From Flavobacteriales bacterium (GTDB lineage Bacteria > Bacteroidota > Bacteroidia > Flavobacteriales > JASBRU01), in assembly GCA_030149285.1 (NCBI GenBank), contig JASBRU010000007.1:39844-103843 (forward strand): 64,000 nucleotides of DNA, given 5' to 3'. The notes beneath the pieces were generated by a model, which worked only from the letters and a program-made list of their open reading frames with translations, made no database searches and was not told the origin of the DNA. Below are positions 16,723 through 26,256 of the stretch, in pieces (position 1 is the stretch's first letter; the number at the start of each line of letters is the position of its first letter). The translations under genes were made by a program, and so were the position numbers.

Positions 16723-17272
16723 GGGCAATTTTATCAATCTTGGTAAAGAGTTGGTCGGGCAGAAGTGTGCGCCAACTTATGTCCTCTAAATTACCACCAA
16801 CCAATAAATAGTTATCAATATTGGTTTCTTTTATTTCTTCTAAAACATGATCTCTAAAATTAAGAGCCGCAATCCAACCTTCTTCTACATCATCAAACCA
16901 CTCTTCATAATAGCTATCATCTCCGCCATGAAAGTTGAGAATGTTTTCACCAATTAAAATAAATTTGTCAATACCCTCGCTCATCATATGTTCAAAAATA
17001 TTACGCTTTAAAAACATGATGTCGTTATGTAAAGCATCATTCCATTCTCCAATAAACTCTATAATGGTGTATTGCTGATCATAGTCAGTGTAAATTATTT
17101 TTAAGAAGAGTGTATCGCAACCCACATAATCCCATTGCGGGTGGATAAGATGATCATAGATAGCATCTGTAAAATACACCTCACTATTTTGCTTACCATA
17201 TAAAGGCGACCTCTCATCTTCTGAGGTGATGTATAAGTGCCTCCAGTTGTAATAGGGTTCTATTGTATGCAT
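16700..17272 (-). CDS. Conserved-looking hypothetical protein, acidic
   Basis: The 190-residue product is soluble and acidic, with many aromatic residues (EPYYNWRHLYITSEDE near the N-terminus, DDSYYEEWFDDVEEGW in the middle). There is no signal peptide, membrane segment or motif that I recognise. Mixed helix and strand content and the sharp amino acid composition argue for a real folded protein. It overlaps the 3' end of mnmD by 23 nt in the convergent orientation. The start at 17272 is the only reasonable ATG before the conserved aromatic part. Confidence 0.7.
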   Translation of the reverse strand: MHTIEPYYNWRHLYITSEDERSPLYGKQNSEVYFTDAIYDHLIHPQWDYVGCDTLFLKIIYTDYDQQYTIIEFIGEWNDALHNDIMFLKRNIFEHMMSEGIDKFILIGENILNFHGGDDSYYEEWFDDVEEGWIAALNFRDHVLEEIKETNIDNYLLVGGNLEDISWRTLLPDQLFTKIDKIALKRLGMA

Positions 17273-17398
17273 ATTTTTTTGAACGTTTCAGCAGTAAATT
17301 TAGTTCGTGGTTTTTGCTTAAATTATCAAAATATTTGGCGAAAATAATGAACAATAACTGTATCTCTAACCTTATCTATTTGAAAATAAAGATGTACA

Positions 17399-18301
17399 AT
17401 GACTAAAATATTAATTTCGGGCGGAAGCGGACTTGTAGGGACTCATTTAACTAAGTTATTGCAAAGCAATGGGCATTCGGTCTCTCATTTAACTACTCGT
17501 AAAAGCAGAGTAGGAGAGCGTGATGGTGTGAGTATTTTTTACTGGAACCCTGCTGAAAAGCAAATAGATACAAAGGCATTAGATGGGGTAGAGGTTATCA
17601 TCAACTTGGCAGGCGCTAGTATATCTAAACGGTGGACCACCAGTTATAAAAAGGAGATAGTAGATAGTAGAGTAAATTCAGCCGAAACTTTAATTGAAGC
17701 ATTAAAAAATAACAATCATTCGGTTAAACATTTTATTGCGGCATCTGCAATTGGGTTTTATGGTTCTCATCCTACAAAAGAGTTTTCTGAAGATGATACT
17801 GCCGGTAAGGGTTTTTTAGCAGATGTAGTAAAAGTTTGGGAAGAGGCTAATTTACAAGTAAAGCAACTAAATATTCCTTTGGCAACCTTAAGAATAGGAG
17901 TAGTGCTAGATGCTAATGAAGCTGCGCTGCCACAGTTAGCAAAGCCTGTACGCTACGGCTTGGGTGCTGCTGTGGGTAGTGGTAAACAATACATGGCATG
18001 GGTGCATATTGATGACATATGCGGTATGTTTTATCACTTATTAGAGAATAAACTACAAGGTATATATAATGGAGTAGGCTCATATTCTGTTACGAATAAG
18101 GCGCTTACCAAAGAAATAGCCGAGGTATTAGGCAAACCTTTATGGATGCCCAATGTGCCTGCTTTTTTGCTAAAGTTAGCTATGGGCGAACAAGCTCAGT
18201 TGGCATTGATGAGTACCAAGGTATCTTCTAAAAAAATTGAGGCAAGTGGGTATAAGTTTAAGTACCCTGATTTAAAATATGCTTTACAAGACTTACTTTA
18301 A
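17399..18301 (+). CDS. TIGR01777-family NAD(P)-dependent epimerase-like oxidoreductase
   Basis: The 300-residue SDR protein starts with the dinucleotide-binding ISGGSGLVGTHLTKLL. It continues with INLAGASISKRWT, AASAIGFYG with a tyrosine near the usual catalytic position, and LRIGVVLD. The C-terminal DUF1731 part ends VSSKKIEASGYKFKYPDL. These are hallmarks of the TIGR01777 (YfcH-like) subfamily, whose substrate is not established. It appears monocistronic or followed by a membrane protein gene 61 nt downstream. Confidence 0.88.
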   Translation: MTKILISGGSGLVGTHLTKLLQSNGHSVSHLTTRKSRVGERDGVSIFYWNPAEKQIDTKALDGVEVIINLAGASISKRWTTSYKKEIVDSRVNSAETLIEALKNNNHSVKHFIAASAIGFYGSHPTKEFSEDDTAGKGFLADVVKVWEEANLQVKQLNIPLATLRIGVVLDANEAALPQLAKPVRYGLGAAVGSGKQYMAWVHIDDICGMFYHLLENKLQGIYNGVGSYSVTNKALTKEIAEVLGKPLWMPNVPAFLLKLAMGEQAQLALMSTKVSSKKIEASGYKFKYPDLKYALQDLL

Positions 18302-18362
18302 ACTCTCTTTTTTATATAAATAGTATTTGTTTATTTGTGTAATAATAGTAAATACTACTTTA

Positions 18363-18914
18363 ATGGAAAATCTGCTGAAAAAACTTAAGATTAAGAAAAA
18401 ATATAAGATAGACCTAACAGTTTCTAAAGCAGAGTTTATTGAAAGATTGAGGGAGAATACGGTAATAGGAGACCCTAGTGCTTTATTTAGTGGTTTTGAG
18501 TTTTTTTCTTCTACTAATAAGATGTTTAAAGGGATTATAAAGAGTAATGGTTTTTTGATTAGACGTTACCGGTCGGGAGTAATGAGTCAAATGCCTACAA
18601 GTGCTAGAGGTAAGATTTACGAAGGTTCAAGCGGAATAACTATTGATACCGAAATAACTAGTTATAGAAGTATATTCATTTTTTACTATATAATGTTAAT
18701 TGTTATTTACTCAGTACTTATTGGTGCATTCTTTTTTTCATCATCAAACCCTGATTCATTTGTCCTTCCGTTTATTATTTTTCATGCATTTTTGATGTTC
18801 TTCTTACCCATATTTATGATGAGAAGATCGGTAAGAATATTTAGCGAAGATATTTCTGTGAGATTTCGAGCTTTATATGGAGATAACTTTACTAATATGA
18901 TTCTTGTAGAATAA
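18363..18914 (+). CDS. Hypothetical membrane protein with two central helices
   Basis: The 183-residue product is basic at its N-terminus (KKLKIKKKYKI). It has a soluble part to about residue 100, then two adjacent hydrophobic segments (about 101-125 and 130-150, separated by SSSNPDS), and a C-terminal soluble tail. I recognise no family. The ATG at 18363 is preferred to one 12 codons upstream, whose residues look like translated spacer. A terminator directly follows. The pattern suggests both ends face the same side of the membrane. Confidence 0.6.
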   Translation: MENLLKKLKIKKKYKIDLTVSKAEFIERLRENTVIGDPSALFSGFEFFSSTNKMFKGIIKSNGFLIRRYRSGVMSQMPTSARGKIYEGSSGITIDTEITSYRSIFIFYYIMLIVIYSVLIGAFFFSSSNPDSFVLPFIIFHAFLMFFLPIFMMRRSVRIFSEDISVRFRALYGDNFTNMILVE

Positions 18915-18916
18915 AA

Positions 18917-18940
18917 AAAGGGAGCCAATTGGCCCCCTTT
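18917..18940 (+). terminator. Intrinsic terminator
   Basis: The stem AAAGGGAGCC/GGCCCCCTTT (18917-18926 and 18931-18940) has one A-C mismatch and an AATT loop. It sits between convergent genes, 2 nt after the stop of the upstream gene, and could act on both strands. Confidence 0.82.
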
Positions 18941-18965
18941 ATACTTTTACAAAGAAAATGTTTTG

Positions 18966-19664
18966 TTAGTGAGCATGTCCTTCATGAGACTCTTCAGCAT
19001 GTGCTTCTTCAGTTTCTTCAGCTTCAGTTGCATCAGCAGTAGCTTCTGCAGCAGTAGTTACGTGGAAAGAAATACCTACTTTGTCTTCAATTAATTTGTC
19101 TTTTAAGTTGTCATGATCCACACCCCATTGAGTACGGTCAATAACAAATTGGTCAGCATGCATAGTTACGTTTTCACCTTCTACTGTTACAGTTGCAGGG
19201 AAAGTAATGCTATGTGTTTGATCCTTCATTGTAAGGTTTCCTGTAACATTACCAGCTTCTACAGCAGTAATTACAAACTTACTTGTTGGATACGTCTCAA
19301 CATCAAAGAAGTCACCACTTTTAAGGTGTCCTACTAACATCTCGTTGTACTTTTCATCTTCTAAGTCATGGTTTACAATAGAATTCATGTCAATAGTAAA
19401 TTCTCCACCTACTAATTGATCTCCTTCTACGTTTACCATACCAGAAGAAATAGCAATAGTACCTACGTGTTTTCCGGTTGGCTTAGCACCTTCCCACTTA
19501 ATAGTACTTGCATCTGCATTAATAGCATATTCTGCAGCAGTTTCTACTACTGTTTCTGCTTGTGCATCAGCTGCGTCAACTTCAGTACCCTCTGGTGCAT
19601 TACCACAAGATGTAGCTACAGCGCCTATAAGGGCAAGACCTAATAATTTGTTTGTGATTGTCAT
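18966..19664 (-). CDS. YceI-family lipoprotein with acidic, His-rich tail
   Basis: The 232-residue product has a lipobox (AVATSC, C20). A YceI lipocalin-like beta-barrel follows from about residue 45 to 200, with STIKWEGAKPTGKHVGTI, GGEFTIDMNSIVNHDL and VIDRTQWGVDH. YceI proteins bind isoprenoid-like ligands, and menaquinone or carotenoids are possible cargo here, though this is inference. The tail EEAHAEESHEGHAH is rich in glutamate and histidine and could bind metal. It is monocistronic with its own promoter box and a terminator. Confidence 0.87.
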   Translation of the reverse strand: MTITNKLLGLALIGAVATSCGNAPEGTEVDAADAQAETVVETAAEYAINADASTIKWEGAKPTGKHVGTIAISSGMVNVEGDQLVGGEFTIDMNSIVNHDLEDEKYNEMLVGHLKSGDFFDVETYPTSKFVITAVEAGNVTGNLTMKDQTHSITFPATVTVEGENVTMHADQFVIDRTQWGVDHDNLKDKLIEDKVGISFHVTTAAEATADATEAEETEEAHAEESHEGHAH

Positions 19665-19715
19665 TTTTGTGTTTTGATTTAGTTTTAAATAAAATGATAC
19701 TATCTAATCATAACA

Positions 19716-19723
19716 CAAAATTA
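19716..19723 (-). promoter_or_regulatory. Putative -7 element before the YceI gene
   Basis: The minus strand reads TAATTTTG, matching TAnnTTTG, 51 nt before the start codon. A TTG lies upstream, but only 16 nt away, which is shorter than the usual spacing. Confidence 0.45.
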
Positions 19724-19741
19724 GATATAATGTTTAAACAA

Positions 19742-19789
19742 TAAAGGTATTTACATCAATTTTTTATTAACTGATAGTAAATACCTTTA
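19742..19789 (-). terminator. Probable terminator of the thrS-infC-rpmI-rplT operon
   Basis: A 13-bp perfect stem (19742-19754 with 19777-19789, core AAGGTATTTAC) is extended by ATCA/TGAT after a single-base bulge. It begins 20 nt past the rplT stop in the minus direction. The following T content is modest, so release may be weak. It may also act on plus-strand transcripts. Confidence 0.65.
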
Positions 19790-19809
19790 AATACTTGTAA
19801 AGTAGGGGG

Positions 19810-20157
19810 TTACTTGCTTACTTTATCTACAACAGCTTTAAAAGCCTCTGGGTGATTCATTGCTAAATCTGCTAAAACTTTTCTGTTTAGCTCAATGTCA
19901 TTAGCTTTTAATTGACCCATAAATTTAGAGTAAGACAAGCCGTGCATTCTTGCACCGGCATTGATACGAGTAATCCACAAAGCGCGGAAGTTTCTCTTTT
20001 TGTTTTTACGGTCACGATAAGAATAAAGCATTCCTTTTTCTATCGCATTTTTTGCTACCGTATAAACGTTTTTACGGCGTCCATAATATCCTTTTGCTTG
20101 TTTAAGGATTTTTTTTCTGCGTGCTCTAGACGCAACTGAGTTAACCGATCTTGGCAT
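19810..20157 (-). CDS. rplT: 50S ribosomal protein L20
   Basis: The 115-residue basic protein starts [20 protein letters not shown] and contains [17 protein letters not shown] and [15 protein letters not shown], the rRNA-binding helices of L20. It is needed for early 50S assembly and in E. coli represses its own operon. It is the last gene of thrS-infC-rpmI-rplT, 85 nt after rpmI. Length is standard. Confidence 0.97.
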   Translation of the reverse strand: MPRSVNSVASRARRKKILKQAKGYYGRRKNVYTVAKNAIEKGMLYSYRDRKNKKRNFRALWITRINAGARMHGLSYSKFMGQLKANDIELNRKVLADLAMNHPEAFKAVVDKVSK

Positions 20158-20174
20158 TTTTTCTTGTTTTTTGC

Positions 20175-20214
20175 AGTGAGCGCCTCTTACAAGGTCTTTT
20201 TATTTGGCTACACT
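20175..20214 (-). promoter_or_regulatory. Possible hairpin leader before rplT
   Basis: In the 85-nt gap between rpmI and rplT the minus strand carries AGTGTAGCC (20214-20206) and GGCGCTCACT (20184-20175). They can pair imperfectly with small bulges around a 21-nt loop, about 17 nt before the rplT ATG. This could be an L20 control site, but pairing is weak and I have no comparison. Confidence 0.3.
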
Positions 20215-20242
20215 ACAGGGTTAAACAACTCTTAATTAATAA

Positions 20243-20440
20243 TTAACGCAAATTCAATTGACGCTTGATATTTGGCTCATCAGCCTTATCTACCAAGGTA
20301 GAGTGCGTAAGGTTACGTTTTTGCTTAGTCGACTTCTTTGTAAGAATGTGACTCTTAAAAGCGTGTTTCCTTTTGATTTTTCCAGAGCCAGTAAGCTTAA
20401 AACGCTTTTTAGCACTAGATTTGGTCTTCATTTTAGGCAT
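20243..20440 (-). CDS. rpmI: 50S ribosomal protein L35
   Basis: The 65-residue basic protein begins [20 protein letters not shown] and has the [14 protein letters not shown] segment typical of L35. It lies 25 nt after infC and 85 nt before rplT in the conserved operon. Length is standard. Confidence 0.97.
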   Translation of the reverse strand: MPKMKTKSSAKKRFKLTGSGKIKRKHAFKSHILTKKSTKQKRNLTHSTLVDKADEPNIKRQLNLR

Positions 20441-20465
20441 TGTTCCTGCTTTTATTTAAATCTAC

Positions 20466-21020
20466 TTATTTACTTTTCTTTTTTGGAGCAATAAACATAA
20501 TCATACGTTTACCTTCCAACTTAGGGAGTTGCTCAACTTTACCATACTCTTCTAATTCCTGAGCAAGTTTTAACAACAAAATCTCTCCCTTTTCTTTATA
20601 TATGATAGAACGTCCTTTAAAAAACACAAAGGCTTTTAATTTAGCTCCATCTTCCAAAAACTTTATAGCATGCTTCTTTTTAAAATCGTAATCATGCTCG
20701 TCGGTATTCGGACCAAAACGAATTTCTTTTACAACCACTTTAGAAGCTTTGGCTTTTAAGTCCTTTTGCTTTCTTTTTTGATCGTATAAGAATTTCTTAT
20801 AATCAATTATCTTACAAACCGGAGGATCGGCATTTGGAGAAATTTCTACTAAATCAAGCTCTTGTTCTCTGGCCTGATTTAATGCGTCTTTTATACTATA
20901 AACGCCAACTTCAACATTATCACCAACCAAACGTACTGTTTGTGCAGTGATTTTTTCATTAATCTTATTCGGATCCTCTTTTTTTTCCGGGAATCTTCCT
21001 CTCGGTTTTCTACTACGGAT
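20466..21020 (-). CDS. infC: Translation initiation factor IF-3 with non-AUG start
   Basis: IF-3 is recognised by [39 protein letters not shown], the linker and a C-domain with [16 protein letters not shown], ending [12 protein letters not shown]. The reading frame extends well upstream of the only nearby TTG, through the conserved [15 protein letters not shown] segment, without any ATG, GTG or earlier TTG. The frame opens after a TAA. The plausible starts are ATC at 21020 (184 residues, with AAGG 8 nt upstream) or ATA at 21026. Rare starts are a known regulatory trait of infC, since IF-3 rejects non-AUG codons. The exact codon is inferred. Confidence 0.9.
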   Translation of the reverse strand: MRSRKPRGRFPEKKEDPNKINEKITAQTVRLVGDNVEVGVYSIKDALNQAREQELDLVEISPNADPPVCKIIDYKKFLYDQKRKQKDLKAKASKVVVKEIRFGPNTDEHDYDFKKKHAIKFLEDGAKLKAFVFFKGRSIIYKEKGEILLLKLAQELEEYGKVEQLPKLEGKRMIMFIAPKKKSK

Positions 21021-21048
21021 TGCTATAACCTTAAATTTTAATTAATAC

Positions 21049-22986
21049 TTATTTTATTTCTTCTAAACTTTCGCTTATCTGTTTGTTTATCAAATCTGCA
21101 AAGTTTTCAATACTCATTTTTCCTAAATCTTCACCTCCGTGTTTGCGAACAGAAACTGTGTTTTCTTCAGCTTCAGAGTCGCCAACTATCAGCATCAACG
21201 GTATTTTATTTACTTCGGCATCACGTATCTTTCTGCCAGTCTTCTCATTGCGCTCGTCAACGAGGGCGCGAATATCGTAATTTTCTAGCAATTTTGAAAC
21301 CTTTTTTGCATATTCCTCATGTTTTTCACTAATCGGTAAAATGATTACCTGATCGGGTGTTAACCATAAAGGGAAATTACCTCCACTATGCTCAATCAGT
21401 ACGGCTACAAATCGTTCCATAGAACCAAATGGTGCTCTGTGAATCATCACAGGGCGGTGCAATTCATTGTCAGAACCTTTGTACTCCAGTTCAAAACGCT
21501 CAGGTAAAGTATAATCTACCTGAATGGTACCTAATTGCCAACTACGTCCTAAGGCATCTTTTACCATAAAATCTAGCTTAGGTCCGTAAAAAGCAGCCTC
21601 GCCATATTCTACTACAGTGTTCAATCCTTTTTCGTCTGAAGCCTCAATAATTGCTTGTTCAGCTATAGCCCAATTTTCATCAGAACCAATATACTTATCT
21701 GGGTTATCAGGGTCGCGTAATGATACTTGCGCTGTGTAGTCTTTAAAGTCTAATGCCTTAAAAATATATAGTACGAGGTCTATAACATTTTTAAACTCTT
21801 CTTTTACTTGGTCAGGACGGCAAAAAATATGTGCATCATCCTGCGTAAAGCTTCTTACTCTAGTTAAACCATGTAGCTCACCACTTTGTTCATAGCGATA
21901 TACTGTACCAAACTCTGCATAACGTACAGGCAAGTCTTTGTAAGAACGTGGCTTGTACTTATACATCTCACAATGATGAGGACAGTTCATGGGTTTCAGT
22001 AAAAACTCTTCTCCATCATTAGGAGTATGTATAGGCTGAAAAGAATCTTCGCCATATTTAGCATAGTGACCAGAGGTTACGTATAGCTCTTTACCACCAA
22101 TATGCGGAGAGATTACTTGCTCATAACCAGTTTTACGTTGTGCTTTTTTCAAAAAGTTTTCTAAACGCTCACGCAAAGCAGCTCCTTTAGGTAACCAAAG
22201 TGGTAAACCCTGTCCTACTTTTTGAGAAAAAGTAAATAGCTCTAGCTCTTTACCCAGTTTTCTGTGGTCGCGTTGCTTAGCTTGCTCCAATAGCTCTAAG
22301 TATTCGGTAAGCTCTTTTTGTTTAGGGAAAGAGATACCATAAATACGTGTTAACTGTGGGTTTTTCTCATCACCTCTCCAGTAAGAACCCGAAGCATTTA
22401 ATATTTTTACAGCCTTTATAAAACCTGTGTTAGGGATGTGTCCACCACGGCATAAATCAGTAAAATTACTATGATCACAAAAAGTAATTTCGCCGTCGTT
22501 TAGGTTTTGTATCAGCTCAGTTTTGTACTCATTGTCTTTGTAAAACTCCAGAGCATCTGCCTTAGAAACTTCTCTTAGTTTAAACTCTGCCTTTTCACGG
22601 GCAAACTCTAACATCTTATCTTCTATCTGCTTAAAGTCTTTTTCAGAGATTGTTTCATCATTCAAATCCACATCATAGTAAAAGCCATTTTCTATAGCTG
22701 GGCCAATAGTTAATTTCACATTCGGGTGAAAAAACTCTATAGCCTGTGCCAAAACGTGAGCAGATGAATGCCAAAAAGCAGTCTTTCCTTCTTTATCATT
22801 CCATGTATAAAGGGTAAGGGTAGCGTCTTCGGTTATGGGGTCGTTTACTTCAACCGTTTTACCATTTACGCTAGCCGATAATACATTACGAGCCAAGCCA
22901 CTGCTTATGCTCTCGGCAACTTGCAAGGCACTTGTGCCTTTCTCTACTTCTTTTACTGCGCCATCAGGCAGGGTAATCTTAATCAT
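21049..22986 (-). CDS. thrS: Threonine-tRNA ligase
   Basis: The 645-residue class II synthetase has an N-terminal TGS domain ([18 protein letters not shown]), an editing domain with [12 protein letters not shown] and the [13 protein letters not shown] region, and a catalytic core with [10 protein letters not shown] (zinc cysteine), [25 protein letters not shown] and [11 protein letters not shown]. The anticodon-binding domain is at the C-terminus. It attaches threonine to its tRNA and hydrolyses seryl-tRNA(Thr). The ATG at 22986 is chosen because TGS begins there. It heads the operon with infC 28 nt downstream. Confidence 0.96.
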   Translation of the reverse strand: MIKITLPDGAVKEVEKGTSALQVAESISSGLARNVLSASVNGKTVEVNDPITEDATLTLYTWNDKEGKTAFWHSSAHVLAQAIEFFHPNVKLTIGPAIENGFYYDVDLNDETISEKDFKQIEDKMLEFAREKAEFKLREVSKADALEFYKDNEYKTELIQNLNDGEITFCDHSNFTDLCRGGHIPNTGFIKAVKILNASGSYWRGDEKNPQLTRIYGISFPKQKELTEYLELLEQAKQRDHRKLGKELELFTFSQKVGQGLPLWLPKGAALRERLENFLKKAQRKTGYEQVISPHIGGKELYVTSGHYAKYGEDSFQPIHTPNDGEEFLLKPMNCPHHCEMYKYKPRSYKDLPVRYAEFGTVYRYEQSGELHGLTRVRSFTQDDAHIFCRPDQVKEEFKNVIDLVLYIFKALDFKDYTAQVSLRDPDNPDKYIGSDENWAIAEQAIIEASDEKGLNTVVEYGEAAFYGPKLDFMVKDALGRSWQLGTIQVDYTLPERFELEYKGSDNELHRPVMIHRAPFGSMERFVAVLIEHSGGNFPLWLTPDQVIILPISEKHEEYAKKVSKLLENYDIRALVDERNEKTGRKIRDAEVNKIPLMLIVGDSEAEENTVSVRKHGGEDLGKMSIENFADLINKQISESLEEIK

Positions 22987-23024
22987 CTTTTCCTCTAATT
23001 TTAAACCCAAAATTCATGGACTGG

Positions 23025-23032
23025 CAAAGATA
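23025..23032 (-). promoter_or_regulatory. Putative -7 element before thrS
   Basis: The minus strand reads TATCTTTG, a full TAnnTTTG match, 38 nt before the chosen thrS ATG. The leader is too short for a T-box, and none is expected in this phylum. Confidence 0.5.
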
Positions 23033-23091
23033 CATTTTTGCTGTTATAATTGATGAAAACCGTAGTTTTGTTGTTGTAAAAATCAATTTAT

Positions 23092-23511
23092 ATGAAATCT
23101 AAGGAAGAAATGCTGGCAATGGCCAATAGTTGGACTAAGAATACACTGATGGAAACTTTGGGTATACAATACATTGATTTTGGAGATGATTACTTAGTAG
23201 CCTCTATGCCTGTAACACCTGCTGTACATCAGCCAAACGGGGTTTTACATGGTGGTGCTAGTGTGGCTTTGGCAGAGTCTGTAGGTAGCGCTGCTAGCGC
23301 TATGTTGGTAGATGGAAAGAAGTACCAGGTAAGAGGAATTGAGATAAGTGCAAATCACCTAAAAAGTAAAGTAGAGGGAATGGTTTATGCTCGTGCAGAG
23401 GTAATGCATAAGGGAAGAACCACTCATTTATGGCAAATAAGAATTACGGATGAAGAAGGTAAACTAATCTCACTATGTAAAATCACCAATATTGTACTAG
23501 AAGCTAAGTAA
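23092..23511 (+). CDS. Hotdog-fold thioesterase, probable DHNA-CoA thioesterase
   Basis: The 139-residue PaaI/YdiI-type protein has the hotdog motif HQPNGVLHGGASVALAESVG, with the catalytic glutamate in ALAES and HGG before it. It ends with a strand carrying HLWQIRITDEEGKLIS. As the first gene of a menaquinone operon, 3 nt before menF, it is very likely the thioesterase that releases 1,4-dihydroxy-2-naphthoate from its CoA ester (MenI role). That role is inferred from context; the fold is seen directly. Confidence 0.85.
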   Translation: MKSKEEMLAMANSWTKNTLMETLGIQYIDFGDDYLVASMPVTPAVHQPNGVLHGGASVALAESVGSAASAMLVDGKKYQVRGIEISANHLKSKVEGMVYARAEVMHKGRTTHLWQIRITDEEGKLISLCKITNIVLEAK

Positions 23512-23514
23512 TAG

Positions 23515-24558
23515 ATGATAAGCCTCTCTGAAGTACATAAAACTTGTTTACACCAAAAGAAACCTTTTGTTAGCAGAAGGTTACCAATGGGTGCAGAAAT
23601 TCAGACTTCAGTTCAAAACATAGCAAATGCATCTACAACAGGTTTTGTATTTGCACCTTTTACCAGCTCGTCTAAAAAAGTATTCATCAATCCTGATATT
23701 CAGTTTGAGGGGAGAGAGGTTTCTCAAGATATATTCTCAAATCCATTAGCTAAAGCATGGAGTTTACCAGAGGTAGATGATTTATATTTTGCTACAAAAG
23801 ATGAGCATAAGACTTTAGTAGCTAATGCAATTGCGTTGATGAAACAATCTGATATATCTAAGATTGTCTTATCCAGAATAATGAGGAGAGAGATTGATGA
23901 TAGTTTTAACCCAACAGAAACTTTTTTAAAGCTTTGCGATAGGTACCCAAATGCATTTGTATACATCTTGTATCATCCGGACTGTGGTTTGTGGATGGGG
24001 GCTACACCAGAGCAATTACTAAAAATTGAAGATGGAGTACTACATACAGTTTCGTTGGCAGGTACTAAGGTTGATGAAACAACTGAATGGACTGAAAAAG
24101 AAATAGTAGAGCAGCAAATAGTTACTGATTTTATAGCGGATACGCTGAAGAGAAATGAACTTACCCCCGAAGTGAGTAAAGCCAAAACTGTAAAAGCAGG
24201 TGCGGTAATGCACTTAAAATCGGAGATAAGGGCAGAAGTTAATCCTAAAACTGATATTAATAGTCTACTTACAGATTTACATCCAACACCTGCTGTCTGT
24301 GGGATGCCCAAAAAAGAGGCAATGCAGTTTATAGTAAGTAATGAGCCTCATAATAGAACCTATTACACAGGTTTTTTAGGCGAATTGGGAACAAACAATA
24401 GTGCAAATTTGTATGTAAATCTAAGGTGTATGCAAATCTGCAAAAACTCCTTAGCTTTGTACCTTGGTGGAGGAATTACAGAAGACTCTGACCTAGAAGC
24501 TGAATGGATAGAAACAGAGAATAAAGCACAAACCTTATTATCTGTAATTGAAGGATAA
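23515..24558 (+). CDS. menF: Isochorismate synthase
   Basis: The 347-residue chorismate-binding enzyme converts chorismate to isochorismate, the first committed step of menaquinone synthesis. The C-terminal domain shows KIVLSRIMRREI, LWMGATPEQLLKI, HTVSLAGTK, HPTPAVCGMPK and YYTGFLGEL, and ends with IETENKAQTLL. It is shorter than E. coli MenF at the N-terminus, as commonly in this phylum. The start lies 3 nt after the thioesterase stop. Confidence 0.9.
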   Translation: MISLSEVHKTCLHQKKPFVSRRLPMGAEIQTSVQNIANASTTGFVFAPFTSSSKKVFINPDIQFEGREVSQDIFSNPLAKAWSLPEVDDLYFATKDEHKTLVANAIALMKQSDISKIVLSRIMRREIDDSFNPTETFLKLCDRYPNAFVYILYHPDCGLWMGATPEQLLKIEDGVLHTVSLAGTKVDETTEWTEKEIVEQQIVTDFIADTLKRNELTPEVSKAKTVKAGAVMHLKSEIRAEVNPKTDINSLLTDLHPTPAVCGMPKKEAMQFIVSNEPHNRTYYTGFLGELGTNNSANLYVNLRCMQICKNSLALYLGGGITEDSDLEAEWIETENKAQTLLSVIEG

Positions 24559-24568
24559 AAACAGACGA

Positions 24569-26254
24569 ATGATATCTGATAAACGAGTAGTACAAGATTT
24601 ACTGCATATATTAAAGCACAAAGAAGTGCAGTCTGTTGTTATTTCACCAGGTTCTAGAAATGCACCCCTTACCATATCCTTTAATCAAGACCCGCATTAC
24701 GAATGCTTAAGTGTACCGGATGAACGCTCTGCAGCTTTTTTTGCAATGGGTATGGCACAGCACCAACAAAACCCTGTGGCTATTACTTGCACATCTGGCT
24801 CGGCAGCATTGAACTATTACCCTGCTATTGCAGAGGCTTTTTATCAAAAAATACCTTTGGTAGTTATTACAGCCGATAGACCGAAGAAGATGATTGACCA
24901 AGGTGATGGGCAAACCATTAGACAAGAAAATGTTTTTGCCAATCACATCCGTAAGAGTGTAAATTTATTGGAGGGAGAAAGTGAAGAAGTAAGCTTTTAC
25001 AATAGTAGGTTGATAAACGAAGCTCTAAATACAGCTGTATACCCTGACCCCGGACCGGTTCATATCAACATTCCGTTTGATGAGCCTTTATATAATACAA
25101 CCGAAGAGCGATATCCTGAACCTAGAATTATAGAGGTATCAGAATCTTTAAACAAAATACCGCAAGACGACCTAGAGCGTTTTGTGAGCAAGTGGAATAC
25201 TGCCAAAAAGAAAATGATTTTGGTAGGGGTAAGTCACCCCAATGAAAAATTGGATGAACAGATTACACAATTGGCAAAAGATGAATCGGTAGTAGTGTTT
25301 ACCGAGACGACCTCCAATTTATCTGCACCCAATGCATTCCCTTGTATAGATAGAGTTATCAATACTATTACAAAAGAAGAATTACTAGAATTGAAGCCTG
25401 ATATTCTACTCACTTTTGGCGGATTGATAGTCTCTAAAATGATAAAGGCATTTTTACGAGAAAATAAGGCTGCCGAACATTGGCATATAGCAAAGGGTGG
25501 TTATCACCCCGATACTTTTTTTAGCTTAACGGAAAGTATTTATGCTGACCCTGAGGCTTTCTTCGACTCGTTTTTACCTCAAGTAAATGCTGTAAATAGC
25601 AGCTATCATTCTTTCACAAAAAAGTTGGATGATGCTAGAGAACCAAGACATGATAAGTATTTAAGTAATATTCCATTCTCAGACTTTAAAGTATTTGAGA
25701 AGTTGGTAGAGCATATACCCAATCAATCTACATTACAATTGGGTAATAGTACCCCGGTACGTTATGCACAGTTATTTAAATACAATAAGCAGCTAAAAAA
25801 CTTCTCTAATAGAGGCACAAGTGGTATAGATGGTAGTACTTCTACTGCGGCCGGTTATGCGTACTCGTCAAAAGAGTTAACTACTTTGGTAACAGGTGAT
25901 GTATCTTTCTTTTATGACTCTAATGGTTTGTGGCATCAATACCTGAATGATAAACTCCGTATTGTATTAATTAACAATGGAGGTGGTGGTATATTTAGAG
26001 TTATTAAAGGGCCCGATACTACTCAGGAGCTAGAGCAGTTTTTTGAAACGGAACATAACTTAAATGCAAAGGGTATAGCCGATACTTTTGGATTAGAATA
26101 TATATTTGCAGACCAAGAAGCAGATTTAGATTCTGCATTTGAAAAATTATATAACACTAATACTAATAAAGCTGTTTTGTTGGAAGTGAAAACTCCACAG
26201 AAAGACAACGATAAAGTATTGAAACAATATTTTGAAGCATTAAAAAACGACTAA
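24569..26254 (+). CDS. menD: SEPHCHC synthase (MenD)
   Basis: The 561-residue thiamine diphosphate enzyme joins 2-oxoglutarate to isochorismate. It has the N-terminal [16 protein letters not shown], the glutamate and activation region [28 protein letters not shown], and the ThDP/Mg motif [14 protein letters not shown] with INNGGGGIF near the C-terminus. I take the ATG at 24569, 10 nt after the menF stop; an upstream TTG would overlap menF and lacks support. Length is normal. Confidence 0.95.
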   Translation: MISDKRVVQDLLHILKHKEVQSVVISPGSRNAPLTISFNQDPHYECLSVPDERSAAFFAMGMAQHQQNPVAITCTSGSAALNYYPAIAEAFYQKIPLVVITADRPKKMIDQGDGQTIRQENVFANHIRKSVNLLEGESEEVSFYNSRLINEALNTAVYPDPGPVHINIPFDEPLYNTTEERYPEPRIIEVSESLNKIPQDDLERFVSKWNTAKKKMILVGVSHPNEKLDEQITQLAKDESVVVFTETTSNLSAPNAFPCIDRVINTITKEELLELKPDILLTFGGLIVSKMIKAFLRENKAAEHWHIAKGGYHPDTFFSLTESIYADPEAFFDSFLPQVNAVNSSYHSFTKKLDDAREPRHDKYLSNIPFSDFKVFEKLVEHIPNQSTLQLGNSTPVRYAQLFKYNKQLKNFSNRGTSGIDGSTSTAAGYAYSSKELTTLVTGDVSFFYDSNGLWHQYLNDKLRIVLINNGGGGIFRVIKGPDTTQELEQFFETEHNLNAKGIADTFGLEYIFADQEADLDSAFEKLYNTNTNKAVLLEVKTPQKDNDKVLKQYFEALKND

Positions 26255-26256
26255 AC

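Noticed and set aside
20466..20930. IF-3 starting at TTG 20930
   Set aside because: It would remove the conserved N-terminal [12 protein letters not shown] part that the open frame upstream still encodes.
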